A DNA stretch of 25,601 nt, from NCBI GenBank assembly GCA_910585755.1, contig CAJUFH010000045.1, positions 1 through 25,601 of the forward strand, written 5' to 3'. Below are positions 23,891-25,601 of the stretch, one piece after another (position 1 is the stretch's first letter; each line of letters begins with the position of its first letter). This stretch comes from an uncultured Muribaculaceae bacterium (GTDB lineage: Bacteria; Bacteroidota; Bacteroidia; Bacteroidales; Muribaculaceae). The translations under genes and the position numbers were made by a program. Under the pieces are notes generated by a model. That model worked only from the letters and a program-made list of their open reading frames with translations. It did not search any database and was not told the DNA's origin.

Positions 23891-24811
23891 ATGACCCGAA
23901 AACTGACATTAATAGCCCTGGCGCTGCTCCTTTGCGGCGCCACGGGCTTTGCGCAAGCTCGAAAGGGCCTGAAAATCAACGAGGTCATGGTTGTCAACAA
24001 CGACAACCTCGTTGACGACTACGGCCGCCATTCGGCATGGATCGAGCTGTTCAACTCCAACTTCGCGCCCCTGGAAATCTCCAGCGTGTTCCTCACGACG
24101 GACCCCGCGCAGCCGAAGATGTACCCCGTGCCTCTGGGCGACGTAAACACCCGGATTCCCAAGCGCCAGCATGTCGTCTTTTTCGCTGACGGCAAGCCGA
24201 CCGACGGCACGTTCCACGCCAGCTTCACCCTCGTTGAAGGACAGGACAACTGGGTTGGTATCTATGATGCCGACGGACTGACGCTCATCGACTCCATCAC
24301 GGTGCCCGCATCCCTTCCCGCCAACGCCTCCTACGCCCGCAAGGTCGACGGTGTCGGCCAGGGACACGATGCCTGGGAAGTCCGCGTCGGAGAAGGTGAC
24401 CTCTACATCACCCCCTCGAGCAACAACAAAATCAAGGACACCAACGACAAGGTCGACAAGTTCCACGAAATCGACGCCAACGGCTTCGGTATGACCGTTA
24501 CCGCCATGGGCATCGTGTTCGGCGCTCTCCTCCTGCTCAGCATCTGCTTCTACATCATCTCGCGCATCGGAGCAACCCGCTTCAAGATCCGCAAGCTCGC
24601 CGCGCAGGGCATCAAGCCCGCGGAAGCTCCGCGCGAAGGGCGTCCCGAAGGTGATTCCGGCGAGGAAATCGCCGCTATCATCATGGCGCTCCACGAGCAT
24701 CTCAACGCCCACGACAAGGAGTCGGCCGTGCTGACCATCAACAAGGTGCGCAAGGCATACTCCCCCTGGAACTCCCACATCTATTCAATGCGCCAGCTTC
24801 CCCGCAAATGA
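23891..24811 (+). CDS. OadG/MmdD-type decarboxylase subunit with N-terminal Lamin-tail domain (306 aa)
   Basis: The protein has a signal-like start (MTRKLTLIALALLLCGATGFAQ), then residues about 26-150 resembling a Lamin-tail (LTD) domain (LKINEVMVVNNDNLVDDYG, SAWIELFN, RIPKRQHVVFFADG). One membrane helix lies at about 201-223 (MTVTAMGIVFGALLLLSICF), and a cytoplasmic tail ends in YSPWNSHIYSMRQLPRK. The membrane helix and tail match the OadG family of small subunits that assemble sodium-pump decarboxylases and hold the alpha subunit to the membrane. Classical OadG proteins are about 80-120 aa, so the extracytoplasmic LTD is a large addition, one I believe is known in Bacteroidales. The region EEIAAIIMALHEHLNAHD is a probable helix for subunit contact. 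It lies 57 bp after mmdA and 45 bp before the biotin carrier. Confidence 0.88.
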   Translation: MTRKLTLIALALLLCGATGFAQARKGLKINEVMVVNNDNLVDDYGRHSAWIELFNSNFAPLEISSVFLTTDPAQPKMYPVPLGDVNTRIPKRQHVVFFADGKPTDGTFHASFTLVEGQDNWVGIYDADGLTLIDSITVPASLPANASYARKVDGVGQGHDAWEVRVGEGDLYITPSSNNKIKDTNDKVDKFHEIDANGFGMTVTAMGIVFGALLLLSICFYIISRIGATRFKIRKLAAQGIKPAEAPREGRPEGDSGEEIAAIIMALHEHLNAHDKESAVLTINKVRKAYSPWNSHIYSMRQLPRK

Positions 24812-24856
24812 CGTTAGCGCCAGTCTGAAACCAACATTTTTATTACCTGACCAATC

Positions 24857-25300
24857 ATGAAATACAAGGAATATAAATACAAAATCAACGGCACTGTCTA
24901 CAAGGTAGGCATCGGCGACATTGACCACGGAATCGCCGAAGTGCTCGTAAACGGCACCCCCTACCAGGTGGAAATCGAGCAGAAAGCCGCCCCGGTGGCT
25001 GTCTCCGCGCCCAAGCCCGCAGCCGCTCCCCGCACCGCTACCGGCGAGAAGGTTGTCGCCGCTCCCGCGCCCAAGGCTTCCGGTGCCGGCAAGGCCGTAG
25101 TCGCCCCGCTCCCCGGCACAGTGCTCGACATCAACGTTACCGTCGGCCAGGAAGTGAAGGCCGCCGATACCGTGATGATTCTCGAGGCCATGAAGATGGA
25201 AAACACCATCCGCGCAGGAGTTGACGGAAAAGTGCTCTCGATAAACGTGGCCAAAGGCGACGCTGTCGCCGACGGCGCCACCCTCCTCACCATCGGCTAA
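24857..25300 (+). CDS. mmdC: Biotin carboxyl carrier subunit of methylmalonyl-CoA decarboxylase (147 aa)
   Basis: This cytoplasmic carrier shuttles carboxybiotin from MmdA to the membrane subunit. The N-terminal part (1-42) is a short beta-rich domain (YKINGTVYKVGIGDI). An Ala/Pro/Lys-rich flexible linker (about 43-80) follows, then the biotinyl domain (about 81-147) with VVAPLPGTVLDINV and the biotinylation motif EAMKMEN, in which K113 carries biotin. The size and layout match MmdC/GcdC-type carriers. It starts 45 bp after the OadG-like gene and 28 bp before the beta-subunit gene. Confidence 0.95.
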   Translation: MKYKEYKYKINGTVYKVGIGDIDHGIAEVLVNGTPYQVEIEQKAAPVAVSAPKPAAAPRTATGEKVVAAPAPKASGAGKAVVAPLPGTVLDINVTVGQEVKAADTVMILEAMKMENTIRAGVDGKVLSINVAKGDAVADGATLLTIG

Positions 25301-25328
25301 CCCCCTCTGCTAAAATCAACTGACAACA

Positions 25329-25601
25329 ATGAACGAATTCAGTAGTTTCTTAGCAGACAACGTCGCGCAGTTCTGGCATCTGACCGGCTTCTACAACGCG
25401 ACCTGGCAGCATCTCGTGATGCTTGCCGTCGGCCTCTTCTTCATATGGCTGGCCATCAAGAAGAACTTCGAGCCGATGCTGCTCGTGCCGATCGGCTTCG
25501 GTATCCTGATCGGCAACATCCCCTTCAACACCACCGCCGGACTCGAAATCTGCATCTACGAGGAAGGATCCGTGCTGAACATCCTCTACAACGGTGTCTC
25601 G
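25329..25601 (+). CDS. mmdB: Sodium-pumping decarboxylase beta subunit, 5' end only (first 91 aa)
   Basis: The gene runs off the right edge. The visible start is MNEFSSFLADNVAQFWHLTGF, followed by a hydrophobic segment (HLVMLAVGLFFIWLAIKK) and FEPMLLVPIGFGILIGNIPF. That pairing of an early membrane helix with the PxGFGxLxxNIP motif is characteristic of the OadB/MmdB/GcdB family. This integral membrane subunit decarboxylates carboxybiotin and exports Na+. Its placement directly after the biotin carrier completes the alpha-delta-gamma-beta order expected for the complex. Confidence 0.93.
   Translation, partial: MNEFSSFLADNVAQFWHLTGFYNATWQHLVMLAVGLFFIWLAIKKNFEPMLLVPIGFGILIGNIPFNTTAGLEICIYEEGSVLNILYNGVS

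Noticed and set aside
1..25601. CRISPR array, rRNA, prophage or integrated plasmid
   Set aside because: No regularly spaced direct repeats, no rRNA-like sequence and no phage, integrase or replication genes are visible.

Overview
The window looks like a chromosomal segment of a gut-type Bacteroidales bacterium. A Muribaculaceae-like member is my best guess, by inference from gene style only. The signs are: Bacteroidetes promoters of the form TTG-N19..22-TAnnTTTG, no strong Shine-Dalgarno sequences, secreted proteins with type IX-secretion-like C-terminal tails, lipoproteins with Cys-Ser starts, a BACON/leucine-rich-repeat lipoprotein, and a methylmalonyl-CoA decarboxylase operon whose OadG-type subunit carries a Lamin-tail domain. 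Coding DNA is G+C-rich with C-ending codons, while promoters and leaders are A+T-rich.

Region 1 (about 1-13,540, + strand) is a secreted-protein island. Four consecutive large exported proteins (1607, 1125, 825 and 612 aa) are mosaics of jelly-roll ('choice-of-anchor'/cleaved-adhesin), HYDIN-like, CARDB-like, FN3-like and carboxypeptidase-regulatory-like modules, and all four end in a similar sorting-type tail. The first has its own promoter, a 171-nt leader and a strong terminator. The other three appear to form one transcription unit, closed by a perfect 40-bp palindrome. Between the first and second genes lies a nested inverted-repeat element of about 160 bp that looks like a MITE.

Region 2 (13,564-17,113) holds two divergent surface lipoproteins: a BACON+LRR protein on the minus strand and a GH20 beta-N-acetylhexosaminidase on the plus strand. 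Between them is a decayed 3' end of what looks like a GH16 glycanase gene. The GH20 enzyme suggests cleavage of terminal N-acetylhexosamines from host or dietary glycans.

Region 3 (17,150-19,435, minus) is dnaK followed 12 bp later by a 58-aa winged-helix-like protein, with a terminator after it and a possible sigma-54-type promoter before it. About 800 bp of gene-free DNA follows (19,305-20,109). It contains a collapsed copy of the inverted-repeat ends seen at 5,260-5,420 and a run of short hairpins with three-base loops.

Region 4 (20,052-21,679) is a divergent pair: a metallo-beta-lactamase-like lipoprotein and an HxlR regulator with the conserved N-terminal Cys-Pro, both with readable promoters.

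Region 5 (21,704-25,601, continuing past the end) is the mce-mmdA-oadG/mmdD-mmdC-mmdB operon. It encodes methylmalonyl-CoA epimerase and the sodium-pumping methylmalonyl-CoA decarboxylase, the step that yields propionyl-CoA in the succinate-to-propionate pathway and pumps Na+.

The observations I consider most worth checking are the MITE-like element and its solo copy, the four-gene tail-bearing array with nested domains, the GH16 relic, the dnaK-linked 58-aa regulator, and the Omp28/thioredoxin-like protein that has lost its CxxC.
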